A DNA stretch of 64,000 nt from Ancalomicrobiaceae bacterium S20 (GCA_040269895.1 CP158568.1:3628716-3692715); one strand, 5' to 3'. Positions 19,007-28,887 are shown, counted from the stretch's first letter. The notes: generated by a model from the letters alone, not told the origin. Translations and numbers: made by a program.

Positions 19007-19912
19007 ATGCCCGAATTGCCAGAAGTCGAAACCGTCAAGCGCGGTCTCGCGCCCTTCCTCGAAGGCGCGACGCTCGCCCGCGTCGAATGCCGGCGTCCGG
19101 ATCTGCGCTTTCCGTTCCCCGACAATTTCGCGGAAAGACTGGCCGGACGACGCGTCGTCGCGCTCGGCCGGCGGGCGAAATACCTCGTCGCCGATCTCGA
19201 CGACGGCGCCGTGCTGATCATGCATCTCGGCATGTCCGGATCATTCCGGATCGAGGAGGACGGGGCGGCCGGCGGCGCGGAAGCCACGCCGGGCGAGTTC
19301 CACTACGCCCGCTCCAAGGCGGCCGCGCATGATCATGTCGTGTTCGAGGTCGCGGGCGGGCCCGGCGGGCCGGCGCGCATCACCTACAACGACCCGCGCC
19401 GCTTCGGCTTCATGACGCTCACCACCCGCGACGGCTTCGACGCGCATCCGCTCATGGCCCATGTCGGGATCGAGCCGCTCGGCAACGCACTCTCGGGCGA
19501 GGCGATCGCGCGGATGTTCGCGGCCAAGCGCGCGCCGCTCAAGGCCGCGCTGCTCGACCAGAGCCTGATTGCCGGGCTCGGCAACATCTACGTCTGCGAG
19601 GCGCTGTGGCGCTCGCGCCTGTCGCCGACGCGCGAGGCCGGCTCGATCGCCACGGGTGACCCGATCGCCACCGCACGGGTCGAGACGCTGGCGGGCGCGA
19701 TCCGCGACGTGCTCGGCGAGGCGATCGAGGCCGGCGGCTCGTCCTTGCGCGACTACGTCAAGACCGACGGCGAGCTCGGCTACTTCCAGCACTCCTTCGC
19801 CGTCTACGACAGGGAGGACCAGCCCTGCCCGCGCGAGGATTGCGACGGCATCGTCACCCGCATCGTGCAGTCGAACCGTTCGACGTTCTTCTGCCCCGTG
19901 TGTCAGGGGTGA
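19007..19912 (+). CDS. mutM: Formamidopyrimidine-DNA glycosylase
   Basis: Excises 8-oxoguanine and FaPy lesions, with AP lyase activity. The 301-residue protein starts [13 protein letters not shown], with the catalytic Pro2 and Glu3 exposed after removal of Met. The helix-two-turn-helix region [17 protein letters not shown] and a C-terminal zinc finger with four cysteines (C-x4-C, then CPVCQG) are present. The C-x4-C spacing is common in alphaproteobacterial MutM. It is divergent from ubiE, and an enoyl-CoA hydratase gene follows after about 100 bases. Confidence 0.96.
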   Translation: MPELPEVETVKRGLAPFLEGATLARVECRRPDLRFPFPDNFAERLAGRRVVALGRRAKYLVADLDDGAVLIMHLGMSGSFRIEEDGAAGGAEATPGEFHYARSKAAAHDHVVFEVAGGPGGPARITYNDPRRFGFMTLTTRDGFDAHPLMAHVGIEPLGNALSGEAIARMFAAKRAPLKAALLDQSLIAGLGNIYVCEALWRSRLSPTREAGSIATGDPIATARVETLAGAIRDVLGEAIEAGGSSLRDYVKTDGELGYFQHSFAVYDREDQPCPREDCDGIVTRIVQSNRSTFFCPVCQG

Positions 19913-20013
19913 GCCCCCTCCCCTCGTCCGGATTGCGCCGACCCTGCGGCTCGGCTAGCGATCAATCGAACGGGCGGCCGAATAAGCGCCCGAGCGAGCG
20001 GTCGGAGGCCGGG

Positions 20014-20799
20014 ATGAGCACGGACATGGTTTTCGAGAACATCATCGTCGAGACGCGCGGGCGGGTCGGGTTGATCACGCTCAACCGGCCGAAGGCGCTC
20101 AACGCGCTGAACGGCGCCTTGATGGAAGAGGTCGGCAACGCGCTCGAGGCGTTCCAGGCCGACAAGGGCGTCGGCGCCGTCGTGATCACCGGCTCTGAGA
20201 AGGCCTTCGCGGCAGGCGCCGACATCAAGGAGATGGCCGGGCTCAGCTATCCCGACACCTATCTCGACGACTTCATCACCCGCTGGGACCGCGTCGCGCA
20301 GGCGCGCAAGCCGATCATTGCCGCAGTCGGGGGCTTCGCGCTCGGCGGCGGCTGCGAGGTCGCCATGATGTGCGACTTCATCATCGCCGCCGATACGGCG
20401 AAGTTCGGCCAGCCCGAGATCAAGCTCGGCGTCATCCCGGGCGCCGGCGGCACGCAGCGGCTGACCCGCGCGATCGGCAAGGCCAAGGCCATGGACCTGT
20501 GCCTGACCGGCCGGCTGATGGACGCGACCGAGGCCGAGCGCGCTGGGCTCGTCGCCCGCGTCGTGCCAGCGGCGGAGCTCGTCGACACGGCGATCAAGGC
20601 CGCCGAGGAGATCGCCTCCTTCTCGGCGCCGGCGGTGCTGCTCGCCAAGGAGGCGGTCAATCGCGCCTTCGAGACCTCGCTCGCCGAAGGGCTCCGGTTT
20701 GAACGCCGCACCTTCCAGGCGCTGTTCGGCACGCCGGACCAGAAGGAGGGCATGGGCGCCTTCGTCGAGAAGCGCAAGGCGGAGTTCAAGTCGCGCTGA
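20014..20799 (+). CDS. Enoyl-CoA hydratase
   Basis: A crotonase-fold enzyme that hydrates trans-2-enoyl-CoA in beta-oxidation. The 261-residue protein has the oxyanion-hole motif [10 protein letters not shown], the [11 protein letters not shown] segment with one catalytic glutamate, and [13 protein letters not shown] with the second. Length and motifs match short-chain enoyl-CoA hydratases. The ATG at 20014 has GGAGG five bases upstream; the longer open frame overlaps mutM. The gene order mutM - enoyl-CoA hydratase is conserved in Rhizobiales. The exact chain-length preference cannot be read from sequence. Confidence 0.93.
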   Translation: MSTDMVFENIIVETRGRVGLITLNRPKALNALNGALMEEVGNALEAFQADKGVGAVVITGSEKAFAAGADIKEMAGLSYPDTYLDDFITRWDRVAQARKPIIAAVGGFALGGGCEVAMMCDFIIAADTAKFGQPEIKLGVIPGAGGTQRLTRAIGKAKAMDLCLTGRLMDATEAERAGLVARVVPAAELVDTAIKAAEEIASFSAPAVLLAKEAVNRAFETSLAEGLRFERRTFQALFGTPDQKEGMGAFVEKRKAEFKSR

Positions 20800-20895
20800 A
20801 CGGGCGCGAGGCGCGGCGGTTGACGCGGGCGCCGCACCTCGCGGACAGTGCGCCTGCTGCATGAACCCCGACCCGACCCATCCGAGGAGTCCCGC

Positions 20896-21498
20896 TTGAC
20901 CGCCGCCGACCGCCTCGCCCGCGCCTATGCGCTGATCGACAAGGCCAACGCCGACGACCCTGTGCGGGTCATGGTCGACGGCGTCGAGCGGCCCTACGCA
21001 GTGCGCTACGGCGAGGAGATGACGCGGCGCCTGGCCGAGCTGGTGTCCGATGCCTCGGATGCGCTGAGGATCGCCTGCCGCGCCCAGCACATCCGACGCT
21101 TCGACGTGCCGCGTGCGACCTATCCGATGGACAAGCCCGGCTATCACGCCTGGCGCAACGGACTGAAGGACCATCACGCGCGGCTCGCGGCGGATATCAT
21201 GGCCGAGGTCGGCTATGACGAGGACACGATCGCGCGCATGCGCTCGATCATCCGCAAGGAGCGGCTGAAGCGCGATCCGGAGGCGCAGGCGCTCGAGGAT
21301 TGCGCCTGTCTCGTCTTCCTCGAACACGAGTTCGTGCCCTTCGCCGCTGAGCACTCGGACGAGAAGATCGTCGACATCGTCGCCAAGACCTGGGTCAAGA
21401 TGTCGGATGCGGGACACGCGGCCGCGTTGCAGCTGGCCCCGCTTCTGCCGGAACGGCTGCAGCGTCTCGTCGGCGAAGCGGTGGCGCGCCGCCCGTGA
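20896..21498 (+). CDS. DUF4202 domain-containing protein
   Basis: A 200-residue cytoplasmic protein. Recognisable segments are AYALIDKANADDP, HIRRFDVPRATYPMDKPGYH, and LEDCACLVFLEHEF, typical of DUF4202 proteins, which resemble HD-type helical folds; the biochemical role is unknown. The start is TTG at 20896, preceded by GAGGAG at ideal spacing; an upstream in-frame start at 20848 lacks a ribosome binding site and gives a non-conserved N-terminus. It lies 96 bases after the enoyl-CoA hydratase. Confidence 0.85.
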   Translation: MTAADRLARAYALIDKANADDPVRVMVDGVERPYAVRYGEEMTRRLAELVSDASDALRIACRAQHIRRFDVPRATYPMDKPGYHAWRNGLKDHHARLAADIMAEVGYDEDTIARMRSIIRKERLKRDPEAQALEDCACLVFLEHEFVPFAAEHSDEKIVDIVAKTWVKMSDAGHAAALQLAPLLPERLQRLVGEAVARRP

Positions 21499-21721
21499 CC
21501 GTCACGGCTCTGTCACAGCTTGCGGTCGCATGAGGCGATCCATGCACAGGACGCGGAGCTCGTCCTTCGAAGCGGCGTCGACGCCGGGACAGCCATGCCC
21601 GGCGCACTGTTAACCTTTGCCCCCGGACAGCGCAGAGTCTTCGGCAGAGACGCGATCCCCGGTCGGCACCCGTCGTGCGGCCGCCGTGTCGCGTCCGCCA
21701 GATGATCAGGCCGGAGGAACC

Positions 21722-22486
21722 ATGGCGTCCAATCGCAGGCTCGAAGGACGTGTCGCCATCGTCGTCGGCGCGGGATCGAGCGGCCCGGGCTGGACCACCG
21801 GCAAGGCAAGCGCCGTGCTCTGTGCCCGCGAGGGCGCGCAGGTCGTGGTGGCCGATGTCGATCCGCGCGCGGCCGAGGAAACCGCCGAGATCATTCGCCT
21901 GGAAGGCGGCCGCGTCCTGGCGGTGCCCTGCGATGCGACCGACGCCGTGCAGGTCGAGCGGCTCGCAGCCGAGACCGTCTCGGCCTTCAAACGCATCGAT
22001 ATCCTGATCGACACGCTGTCGCTGCCGGTGGAAGGCCGCGTCGTCGACGTCAGCGCCGAAGATTGGCAGAAGGCCTTCGCGGTCAATCTCTCCGCCGCGG
22101 TCACTGCGATGAAGGCGGTCATCCCCGTGATGGCGGCGAACGGCGGCGGCTCGATCGTCAATGTCTCGTCGATCGCCTCGCATGTGGCGACCGGCCCGGC
22201 GCTGGCCGCCTTCGCCGCTTCCAAAGCCGCGCTCAATCAGGTCGGCCGAGCCGCCGCGATCGAACATGCCGGCTCGAAGATCCGCGTCAACACCGTCGTT
22301 CCGGGCTTTCTGAAGACGGGGTCTTCGCCCTGCGGCGCCGCAAAGCCGGGCGCCGTGCCGCTCGGCGACGTCGGCGATGCCTGGGACGTCGCCTATGCGG
22401 CGCTCTACCTCGCCTCGTCGGAGGCGCGCTTCGTCACCGGCATCGAACTGGTGGTCGACGGCGGCGTCACGCTGAAGTGCGGCTGA
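21722..22486 (+). CDS. SDR-fold protein lacking the usual catalytic residues
   Basis: A 254-residue protein with an SDR fold: N-terminal glycine-rich loop VVGAGSSGPGWTTGKA, DVDP after beta-2, and the C-terminal FVTGIELVVDGG. However, the NNAG motif is replaced by IDTLS, and the catalytic tyrosine of YxxxK is phenylalanine (AFAASKAAL). It probably binds NAD(P) but is unlikely to run the standard oxidoreductase reaction. The loop variant SSGPGW belongs to a recognisable SDR subgroup. GGAGG precedes the ATG. The nearest gene upstream ends 223 bases away, so it is likely monocistronic. Confidence 0.88.
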   Translation: MASNRRLEGRVAIVVGAGSSGPGWTTGKASAVLCAREGAQVVVADVDPRAAEETAEIIRLEGGRVLAVPCDATDAVQVERLAAETVSAFKRIDILIDTLSLPVEGRVVDVSAEDWQKAFAVNLSAAVTAMKAVIPVMAANGGGSIVNVSSIASHVATGPALAAFAASKAALNQVGRAAAIEHAGSKIRVNTVVPGFLKTGSSPCGAAKPGAVPLGDVGDAWDVAYAALYLASSEARFVTGIELVVDGGVTLKCG

Positions 22487-22529
22487 GCCGCCGAACCGGA
22501 GTTCGAACGGCCAAGGCCGCCCCGGGCGA

Positions 22530-23795
22530 TCAGCCGCCGCGGTCCTTGCTCTTCGCCGCGAAGCGTGCGGCCGCCGCTCCCGCGACCGACCCGGTCGCGA
22601 AACAGGCCTGCAACAGGTAGCCGCCGGTCGGCGCCTCCCAATCGATCATCTCGCCGGCCACGAACAGGCCCGGCATATCCCGCACCATCAGATCGTCGTC
22701 GAGCGCCTCGAACAGCACGCCGCCGGCCGAGGAGATCGCCTTTTCGATCGGCCGCGCGCCGGTGACGACGATCGGCGTCGCCTTGATCGCGATGGCCAGC
22801 GCCTTCGGGTCGGCCGGCAGGTCCTTGCCGTGCCCTTCGCGGAGCAGGCCGACCGCAACCGGCGGCATGCTCGCGCCCTTGCGCAGACGGTTCGCGAGGC
22901 TATCGCCCGGCCGCGTGGCAGAGAGCGCGGCGATCAGTTCATCGCGGGTCATGCCCGGCTTCAGGTCGAGCATCACCGTGGCGCGGCCGTCGCGGCGGAT
23001 CGCGTCGCGGATCGGGCCGGACAGCGCATAGACGCCGCCGCCCTCGAGGCCCTCGGCGGTGACCACCGCCTCGCCGCGCGCGGTCTCGCCGCCGAAGGAG
23101 ATCGTCAGCCGCTTCAGCGGCTCGCCTTCGAAGCGGGTACGGAACACCTCCGACCACGGCACCTCGAAGCCGCAATTCATCGGCTGCAACGAGGCGACGG
23201 GCACGCGCGAGGCTTCCAGAATATCGACCCAGGCGCCATCGGAGCCGAGGCGCGGCCAGCTGCCGCCGCCGAGCGCCAGCACCATGGCCTCGGCCCGACG
23301 GGTGAATTCCGGCTCGGCGTCGCGGCTTCCCGGTTCACGCGGCTCCGCGCGGGCGAGCCGGAGCGCGCCATCGGCCGTCCAGCCGAGCCAGCGCGTGCGG
23401 GTCAGGATCTCGACCCCGAGGCCGTCGAGCCGCTTCAACCACGCGCGCAACAGCGGCGAGGCCTTGAAAGCTTTCGGAAAAACACGGCCGCTGGAACCGA
23501 CGAAGGTCTCCTCGCCGAGCCCTGCCGCCCAGTTGCGCAGTTCTTCGGGCGGGAAGCGCTCGATCACCGGCGCGAGCCGGTCGGCACGGCCGCGATAGCG
23601 CGCGACGAAGCGCTCGCGCGCCTCGGAATGGGTGAGATTGAGCCCGCCGCGACCCGCCATCAGGAACTTGCGCCCGACGGTCGGCATCCGTTCGATCACG
23701 GTCACGGAAGCCCCGGCCGCGGCGGCCGCCTCGGCCGCCATCAGCCCGGCCGGGCCACCCCCGACCACGATCACATCCCGCACGTCGCCGCTCAT
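22530..23795 (-). CDS. HI0933-type NAD(P)/FAD-dependent oxidoreductase
   Basis: A 421-residue flavoprotein with the FAD dinucleotide-binding motif VIVVGGGPAGLMAAEAA and the diagnostic GRKFLMAGRGGLNLTHSE of the HI0933/YhiN family. A GALFETLGG-like segment (SSAGGVLFEALDD) and the closing GEMIDWEAPTGGYLLQACF are also typical. The ATG at 23795 follows AGGAAGGG; the longer frame to 23900 is less likely. It is convergent with the SDR gene, 43 bases away. The physiological substrate of this family is unknown. Confidence 0.9.
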   Translation of the reverse strand: MSGDVRDVIVVGGGPAGLMAAEAAAAAGASVTVIERMPTVGRKFLMAGRGGLNLTHSEARERFVARYRGRADRLAPVIERFPPEELRNWAAGLGEETFVGSSGRVFPKAFKASPLLRAWLKRLDGLGVEILTRTRWLGWTADGALRLARAEPREPGSRDAEPEFTRRAEAMVLALGGGSWPRLGSDGAWVDILEASRVPVASLQPMNCGFEVPWSEVFRTRFEGEPLKRLTISFGGETARGEAVVTAEGLEGGGVYALSGPIRDAIRRDGRATVMLDLKPGMTRDELIAALSATRPGDSLANRLRKGASMPPVAVGLLREGHGKDLPADPKALAIAIKATPIVVTGARPIEKAISSAGGVLFEALDDDLMVRDMPGLFVAGEMIDWEAPTGGYLLQACFATGSVAGAAAARFAAKSKDRGG

Positions 23796-23920
23796 CGCAT
23801 GCCCTTCCTCGGCGGGCGACGCATGCCGCCCGCAGTCGGGGCGATGGATGGGCCAGGGCGGGGGAATTGGCAAGGGGCGGGATCGGCAATCGACGGCCAC
23901 TGGACGCGGCCCCGCGGCAT

Positions 23921-23947
23921 GAAAAAGCCCCGGCGACAGCCGGGGCT
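23921..23947 (-). terminator. Intrinsic terminator after the PRC-barrel gene
   Basis: A 9-bp GC-rich stem (23926-23934 with 23939-23947) with a 4-base loop; on the minus strand it is followed by four to five T residues. It sits 26 bases past the stop at 23973 and separates this gene from the flavoprotein gene. Confidence 0.82.
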
Positions 23948-23972
23948 TCTCGTCGGCCGGGATCGCCCGTCC

Positions 23973-24404
23973 TCACATCCAGTAGGGCGTCGCGCCATAA
24001 TAGGTGTGGACGGTGTCGCGCCACTGCGTGTCGCGGTCGCCGAGTTCCTCGATCGAGTAGTGCGGGGCGCCCTCGAGCTGGTTGCGCGCATAGGGCACCA
24101 CATAGCCGCCCCGGTCGACCCGATAGGTCAGCACCGACCACGGGATCGGATGATAGCGCTCGCCGATGCCGAGAAAGCCGCCGAAGGCCATGATCGCATA
24201 GGCGACGCGGCCGCTCTCCTTGTGCAGCATGACGTCCTCGATATGGCCGAGATGCTCGCCGGCCTCGTTGTAGACGTCGGTGCCCTGCACCTTGTCGGCC
24301 GAGATCAGCGTGTCGGTCTCGTCGTAGCTGCCCGGCTGGCGGTCGGCGCCGCGCCCCGTCGATCCGGTGAGGCCGGTCGCGCCGGTGGTCGATCCGATGT
24401 TCAT
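23973..24404 (-). CDS. PRC-barrel domain protein, EcfG-dependent
   Basis: A 143-residue protein. A Gly/Thr/Ser-rich N-terminus (about 25 residues) is followed by a PRC-barrel domain (LISADKVQGTDVYNEAGEH, then IEDVMLHKESGRVAYAIM and FLGIGERYHPIPW) and a conserved tail with TYYGATPYWM. PRC-barrel proteins of this kind are common in Rhizobiales stress regulons; their molecular role is not known. GGAGA precedes the ATG at 24404. A perfect EcfG promoter lies 61-85 bases upstream, and the divergent gene at 24604 has another. Confidence 0.88.
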   Translation of the reverse strand: MNIGSTTGATGLTGSTGRGADRQPGSYDETDTLISADKVQGTDVYNEAGEHLGHIEDVMLHKESGRVAYAIMAFGGFLGIGERYHPIPWSVLTYRVDRGGYVVPYARNQLEGAPHYSIEELGDRDTQWRDTVHTYYGATPYWM

Positions 24405-24464
24405 GGGACGTCTCCTTCTGTCCTCGCCCTCGCGCCATCGGCGCCGTCGAGCGTTCGGGAGGTC

Positions 24465-24489
24465 AACGGGGCGGGCCGCGCATCGTTCC
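24465..24489 (-). promoter_or_regulatory. EcfG-type promoter of the PRC-barrel gene
   Basis: On the minus strand GGAAC (24489-24485), 16 bases, then CGTT (24468-24465), an exact match to the alphaproteobacterial general stress sigma factor consensus. The start codon is 61 bases downstream of the -10 element. Confidence 0.85.
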
Positions 24490-24513
24490 CGATCCGCAGA
24501 TCCGGCCGCACGC

Positions 24514-24539
24514 GGAACGAACCCCGCCTGTCCGCCGTT
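24514..24539 (+). promoter_or_regulatory. EcfG-type promoter of the gene at 24604
   Basis: GGAAC (24514-24518), 17 bases, CGTT (24536-24539). It lies 65 bases before the ATG and back to back with the EcfG box of the divergent PRC-barrel gene. Confidence 0.85.
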
Positions 24540-24603
24540 CTGGGCGCAGTCCGATCCCGGTCCATCGCCGGGCGGAAGGGCAGCACCGCAGGAGGAGGCC
24601 ATC

Positions 24604-24933
24604 ATGGGTGACGCGAACAAGGGCGCCGCAAGTGACACGGAAACGACGTCGATCCCTTCCGACGTCGGGCCCGGCGACAAGGGTGACGAGATCTGGCGTG
24701 AATCTGTCGTGCCAGGCACGGACGACGAGATCCGCGGCGAGGGTGTCGACCATGACACGGGCCGGCCGGGCGGGGATCGACGGGACAAGCAGGGCCAGGT
24801 CGACGGCAGGCTCACGGCCGATCGGCGGCCGGTGCTGAGCCAGCCGCCCCGCGAGACATCCGCCGATACGGCCTTCGTCGCGGCCGATCCGGCCACGGAG
24901 GCGGCGACCCGAACCCGGGGCGACAAGGGCTGA
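24604..24933 (+). CDS. Small hydrophilic, probably disordered protein, EcfG-dependent
   Basis: A 109-residue protein with no signal peptide, no membrane segment and almost no hydrophobic clusters. It is rich in Asp, Gly, Thr, Arg and Glu, and contains PSDVGPGDKGDEIWRESVVP and a C-terminal TRTRGDKG. The composition resembles hydrophilins and other desiccation- or osmotic-stress proteins, but I recognise no named domain. AGGAGGAGG lies before the ATG, and an exact EcfG promoter is upstream, supporting a real, stress-induced gene. Confidence 0.75.
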   Translation: MGDANKGAASDTETTSIPSDVGPGDKGDEIWRESVVPGTDDEIRGEGVDHDTGRPGGDRRDKQGQVDGRLTADRRPVLSQPPRETSADTAFVAADPATEAATRTRGDKG

Positions 24934-25028
24934 CGTGCCTTAAGGACCGAGCGCCCGGAGCCCGGGCGCGGGTCGCATTCGCTCCGCCCGGCTGGGCGAG
25001 GCGACCTGCGATTTTTTCGTTAGCGCAT

Positions 25029-25053
25029 GGAACCAATCCCGATGAATGACGTT
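25029..25053 (+). promoter_or_regulatory. EcfG-type promoter of the gene at 25086
   Basis: GGAAC (25029-25033), 16 bases, CGTT (25050-25053). The proposed TTG start is 32 bases downstream of the -10 element, so the transcript leader would be short. Confidence 0.83.
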
Positions 25054-25085
25054 GGGTTGCGAGTTTCCCACTGGAGAGGTCGGCC

Positions 25086-25421
25086 TTGACGCGCGATCGA
25101 CGCGAGGACATGCCCAAGGACGGCGCCGATCGGCAGCCGTCGCCGGGGCCGTTTCGGGACGCCGCCGCCGACCAGCCGCGCGCGCCGGCGGCGCTGGACC
25201 GGACGCCTTCGGCGGCATCCGATGCCCGGGCCGCCGAAGGCCAGAAGCCCTATACGACCGAGCATGAGAACTATACGACCGGCGCGCTGAAGCGGCCCGA
25301 CCACCCGGACCACCGCGCCGCCGCGCGCGTCGGGACACCGGTCGATCCTGCGGCGACGACGGGCTCGGAACCGCCGCCCGCCGATCCCGCCACCGACGGC
25401 TCCGAGGAGAAGGCGCCGTGA
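25086..25421 (+). CDS. Small Pro/Ala-rich hydrophilic protein, EcfG-dependent
   Basis: A 111-residue protein without signal peptide or membrane segment, rich in Ala, Pro, Asp and Arg. The only distinctive segment is central (QKPYTTEHENYTTGALKRPD). No domain is recognised and it is probably disordered. The TTG start at 25086 has GGAGAGG six bases upstream; the ATG at 25110 is an alternative. A perfect EcfG promoter precedes it. Together with the gene at 24604 it forms a pair of consecutive stress-controlled hydrophilic proteins. Confidence 0.7.
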   Translation: MTRDRREDMPKDGADRQPSPGPFRDAAADQPRAPAALDRTPSAASDARAAEGQKPYTTEHENYTTGALKRPDHPDHRAAARVGTPVDPAATTGSEPPPADPATDGSEEKAP

Positions 25422-25601
25422 CGGGAACCGGATCGAGCATACAGACATTGGACGAAGGCTGGCGCGGCCCCGTTCGGATCGCGGTCGGTCAGGGGCTCGT
25501 CCCCGCCGGCCCGCTCGAGCCACGGGGCCGTGCCGGCACCGCTTCTACCACTTCGAGAAGGCGCTTCGTCGCGGGCGCCCAGCACATGCGGATGGCGCTT
25601 C

Positions 25602-25895
25602 ATGGCTCCGACTGAGAATTCCGGCCTCGCCCTGCCAGCGGAAATCGAGGGTGCGCTCAATGCGCACCGACGCATGATCGAGCTGATCGTGACGCTGCTC
25701 GGCGAACTGCGGGGCGATGCGCTCGCGCTCGTCCAGGATATCGAGCGGCGGGTCGGCTACCGCGATCATCACGAGGATCCGGGCTCGGAGCCGGACGCCG
25801 CCTTCGCGGTCGAGCAGGCCAGCGAGGACGAGTTGCGCCGTCTGCTGCGCAACATCCGCGACGCGGTCGATTTCAAAACGTTTTCCGACCGCTGA
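25602..25895 (+). CDS. Small helical protein of unknown function
   Basis: A 97-residue acidic protein, mostly amphipathic helix (NAHRRMIELIVTLLGELRGD, then VEQASEDELRRLLRNIRDAV). No signal peptide or membrane segment is seen. The start ATG at 25602 lacks a strong ribosome binding site (GGATGG upstream). A weak EcfG-like match, GGAAC-N17-CATT at 25434-25459, lies about 140 bases upstream. Codon use is typical of the genome. I recognise no family; it may be a small regulatory or structural protein. Confidence 0.55.
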   Translation: MAPTENSGLALPAEIEGALNAHRRMIELIVTLLGELRGDALALVQDIERRVGYRDHHEDPGSEPDAAFAVEQASEDELRRLLRNIRDAVDFKTFSDR

Positions 25896-25998
25896 TCCGC
25901 GTTTCGGATCGGCGGCGCCGCGATCCCTGCGCCCGGGTGAGCGCAGGGATCGGCCATGCGGCTCGTCCGGGTGGCCCGTCGAGCCGTTTCGGCCGAGG

Positions 25999-26157
25999 CT
26001 ATAGTCGCCCGGTCAACAGCATGACGATCAGGACGATCACGACGAGACCGAGAATGCCGCTCGGACCATATCCCCAGCCCGTGCTGTAGGGCCAAGCAGG
26101 GAAGGCGCCGACCAGCAGCAGGATCAAGATAATCAACAATATCGTACCGAGGCTCAT
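25999..26157 (-). CDS. DUF3309 family small membrane protein
   Basis: A 52-residue protein made of two membrane helices joined by a short aromatic loop: SLGTILLIILILLLVGAFP, then WPYSTGWGYGPSG, then a second hydrophobic run ending MLLTGRL. Length and the WGYGPSG loop match DUF3309. GGAG before the ATG supports the start at 26157; a longer frame to 26247 is rejected. Such genes are common stress-induced inner-membrane proteins in Rhizobiales, with unknown function. Confidence 0.88.
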   Translation of the reverse strand: MSLGTILLIILILLLVGAFPAWPYSTGWGYGPSGILGLVVIVLIVMLLTGRL

Positions 26158-26292
26158 GTCTTTTCTCCCTCGTCTCCGGGCACGATGACCACTCCCGGAC
26201 CCCGGCTTCCCCGGTTTCCGACGTGCCTCCTCCGGCGATTGCGGCATGAATTTCGAGTTATTCTTGCCTGCATAGCGCCTTCACCCGGTACG

Positions 26293-26317
26293 AACTGCAT
26301 AATCTCGGCAAAGTTCC
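26293..26317 (-). promoter_or_regulatory. Possible EcfG-type promoter of the DUF3309 gene
   Basis: On the minus strand GGAAC (26317-26313), 16 bases, AGTT (26296-26293): the core is kept but the first -10 base is A instead of C. It lies 136 bases upstream of the DUF3309 start. Apart from this and the plus-strand box at 26392, the 311-base gap 26158-26468 shows no other feature. Confidence 0.45.
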
Positions 26318-26391
26318 CGCTCGTGCCACAATCTCCTGATCACATGCCAAGGCGACGCTGCCGGTTTCCGCGATCTCACGATTTCGTCAAG

Positions 26392-26416
26392 GGAACAAAG
26401 CGCCGGCTCCGCCGTT
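26392..26416 (+). promoter_or_regulatory. EcfG-type promoter of the glycine-zipper lipoprotein gene
   Basis: GGAAC (26392-26396), 16 bases, CGTT (26413-26416), an exact consensus match, 52 bases before the ATG at 26469. Confidence 0.83.
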
Positions 26417-26468
26417 CCTGTTTTCGCAAGTGTCATTCAACAATACCAAATTCGTCGGAGGCATCCCG

Positions 26469-26750
26469 ATGCGTACCAAAGTCCTTCTCCCGGTGATCGC
26501 GGCGCTCTCGCTCGGCGCCTGCAGCGCCTACAACCAGACCGACCGTGCGATCGTCGGCGGAGCTATCGGTGCCGGCACGGGCGCGGCGATCGGTGCCGCC
26601 ACGGGTGGTGGCGTCGGCGCGGCCGTCGCCGGCGGCGTGATCGGCGGTGCCGGTGGCGCCATGATCGGTGCGGCCACCACGCCGCGTTATCACGGCCGCT
26701 GCTACGCGCGGAACGAATACGGCGAGCGCGTTCGCGTTCCCTGCAACTGA
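26469..26750 (+). CDS. Glycine-zipper lipoprotein, EcfG-dependent
   Basis: A 93-residue lipoprotein. The signal peptide ends in the lipobox LSLGAC, with the acylated Cys at about residue 19. The mature part is a glycine-zipper (repeated GAxxGAATGGGVGAA-type segments), which usually forms a membrane hairpin, then a short C-terminus with two cysteines (GRCYARNEYGERVRVPCN). Probably outer-membrane attached, as in SlyB/OsmB-like stress lipoproteins. GGAGG precedes the ATG; a GTG at 26430 is in frame but too close to the promoter. An EcfG promoter is upstream and a strong terminator downstream, so it is monocistronic. Confidence 0.85.
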   Translation: MRTKVLLPVIAALSLGACSAYNQTDRAIVGGAIGAGTGAAIGAATGGGVGAAVAGGVIGGAGGAMIGAATTPRYHGRCYARNEYGERVRVPCN

Positions 26751-26777
26751 TCCCGACCGGCTCACGGGTATCCGAAG

Positions 26778-26810
26778 AGCGGCGGCACCCGACGGTGCCG
26801 CCGCTTTTTT
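26778..26810 (+). terminator. Intrinsic terminator after the lipoprotein gene
   Basis: A perfect 12-bp stem (26778-26789 with 26794-26805), loop of four bases, directly followed by six T residues. Confidence 0.92.
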
Positions 26811-26974
26811 CATGCCCGAGACGAATGGCAGCGCCCGGCCGGCGCCGCATGGCCCGACATGACAGCCGTGTGCGTTTTCGCCGGTCAGGGCATCGCCGGC
26901 CGCATTGGCCCGGCGGCGCCGCCGTCCCATGTTAGCCGAGACCGTTCGATCGGCCCCTCGAGGAGCACGCCGCG

Positions 26975-28378
<1,404 letters not shown>

Positions 28379-28445
28379 CGCGCTATCGGGACCGCCTGGT
28401 CGGGACCGCCCTTTCGGCCGGCAGCCCTCGCCGGCCGACGCTTTC

Positions 28446-28482
28446 CAAAAAAAGAGCGCCCGGAGCACTGGGCTCCGGGCGC
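28446..28482 (-). terminator. Intrinsic terminator after the glycine-zipper gene
   Basis: An 11-bp GC-rich stem (28456-28466 with 28472-28482), loop of five; on the minus strand it is followed, after two bases, by seven T residues (28453-28447). It lies between the convergent fumC and the gene ending at 28511. Confidence 0.88.
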
Positions 28483-28510
28483 AAGGCATCCCACACACGA
28501 GGGAGTTCGG

Positions 28511-28852
28511 TCAGCGGACCGTTTCGGTGCAGCGGGTTCCCGCCGAATCGTGGACACAGGTCCGCTGGGTGACTTCCGGCGCCGGCTCGGCCGGAACGAC
28601 ATAGACCCGCTCACGGGTATTGGCCGAGTCGGCGGCGGCACCGGCGCCGGCCCCGACCACACCGCCCGCGGCAGCACCCACGGCTGCGCCGACCGGGCCG
28701 CCGACCACGGCGCCGGTCACGGCGCCGGTCGCAATACCCGCAGCGGCACCGCCGGCCGCGCCGTCCTGAGCCAGAGCCGCCGTAGAGACGGCGACCGAGG
28801 GAAGGGCGATGAGAGCGGCAGCACCGGCCGCGGCCATCAACATCTTACGCAT
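28511..28852 (-). CDS. Exported glycine-zipper protein, EcfG-dependent
   Basis: A 113-residue protein with a signal peptide (ending STAALAQ) followed by a long Gly/Ala zipper (GAVTGAVVGGPVGAAVGAAA) and a C-terminal stretch with two cysteines (TCVHDSAGTRC). It resembles the lipoprotein at 26469 in layout but lacks a lipobox. Likely exported and membrane-interacting. GGAGG precedes the ATG at 28852; an upstream in-frame start at 28930 would place basic residues before the signal. An exact EcfG promoter lies 36 bases upstream of the start. Confidence 0.83.
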   Translation of the reverse strand: MRKMLMAAAGAAALIALPSVAVSTAALAQDGAAGGAAAGIATGAVTGAVVGGPVGAAVGAAAGGVVGAGAGAAADSANTRERVYVVPAEPAPEVTQRTCVHDSAGTRCTETVR

Positions 28853-28887
28853 CTCTTTTCCTCCGTCTTGGAAATGGATGCACAGAC

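Noticed and set aside
25418-25615. A 65-codon frame starting GTG, overlapping the preceding stop and with GAGGAG upstream.
   Set aside because: The translated sequence has no domain, is basic and low in structure, and overlaps the start of the gene at 25602. Possible, but not supported well enough to annotate.
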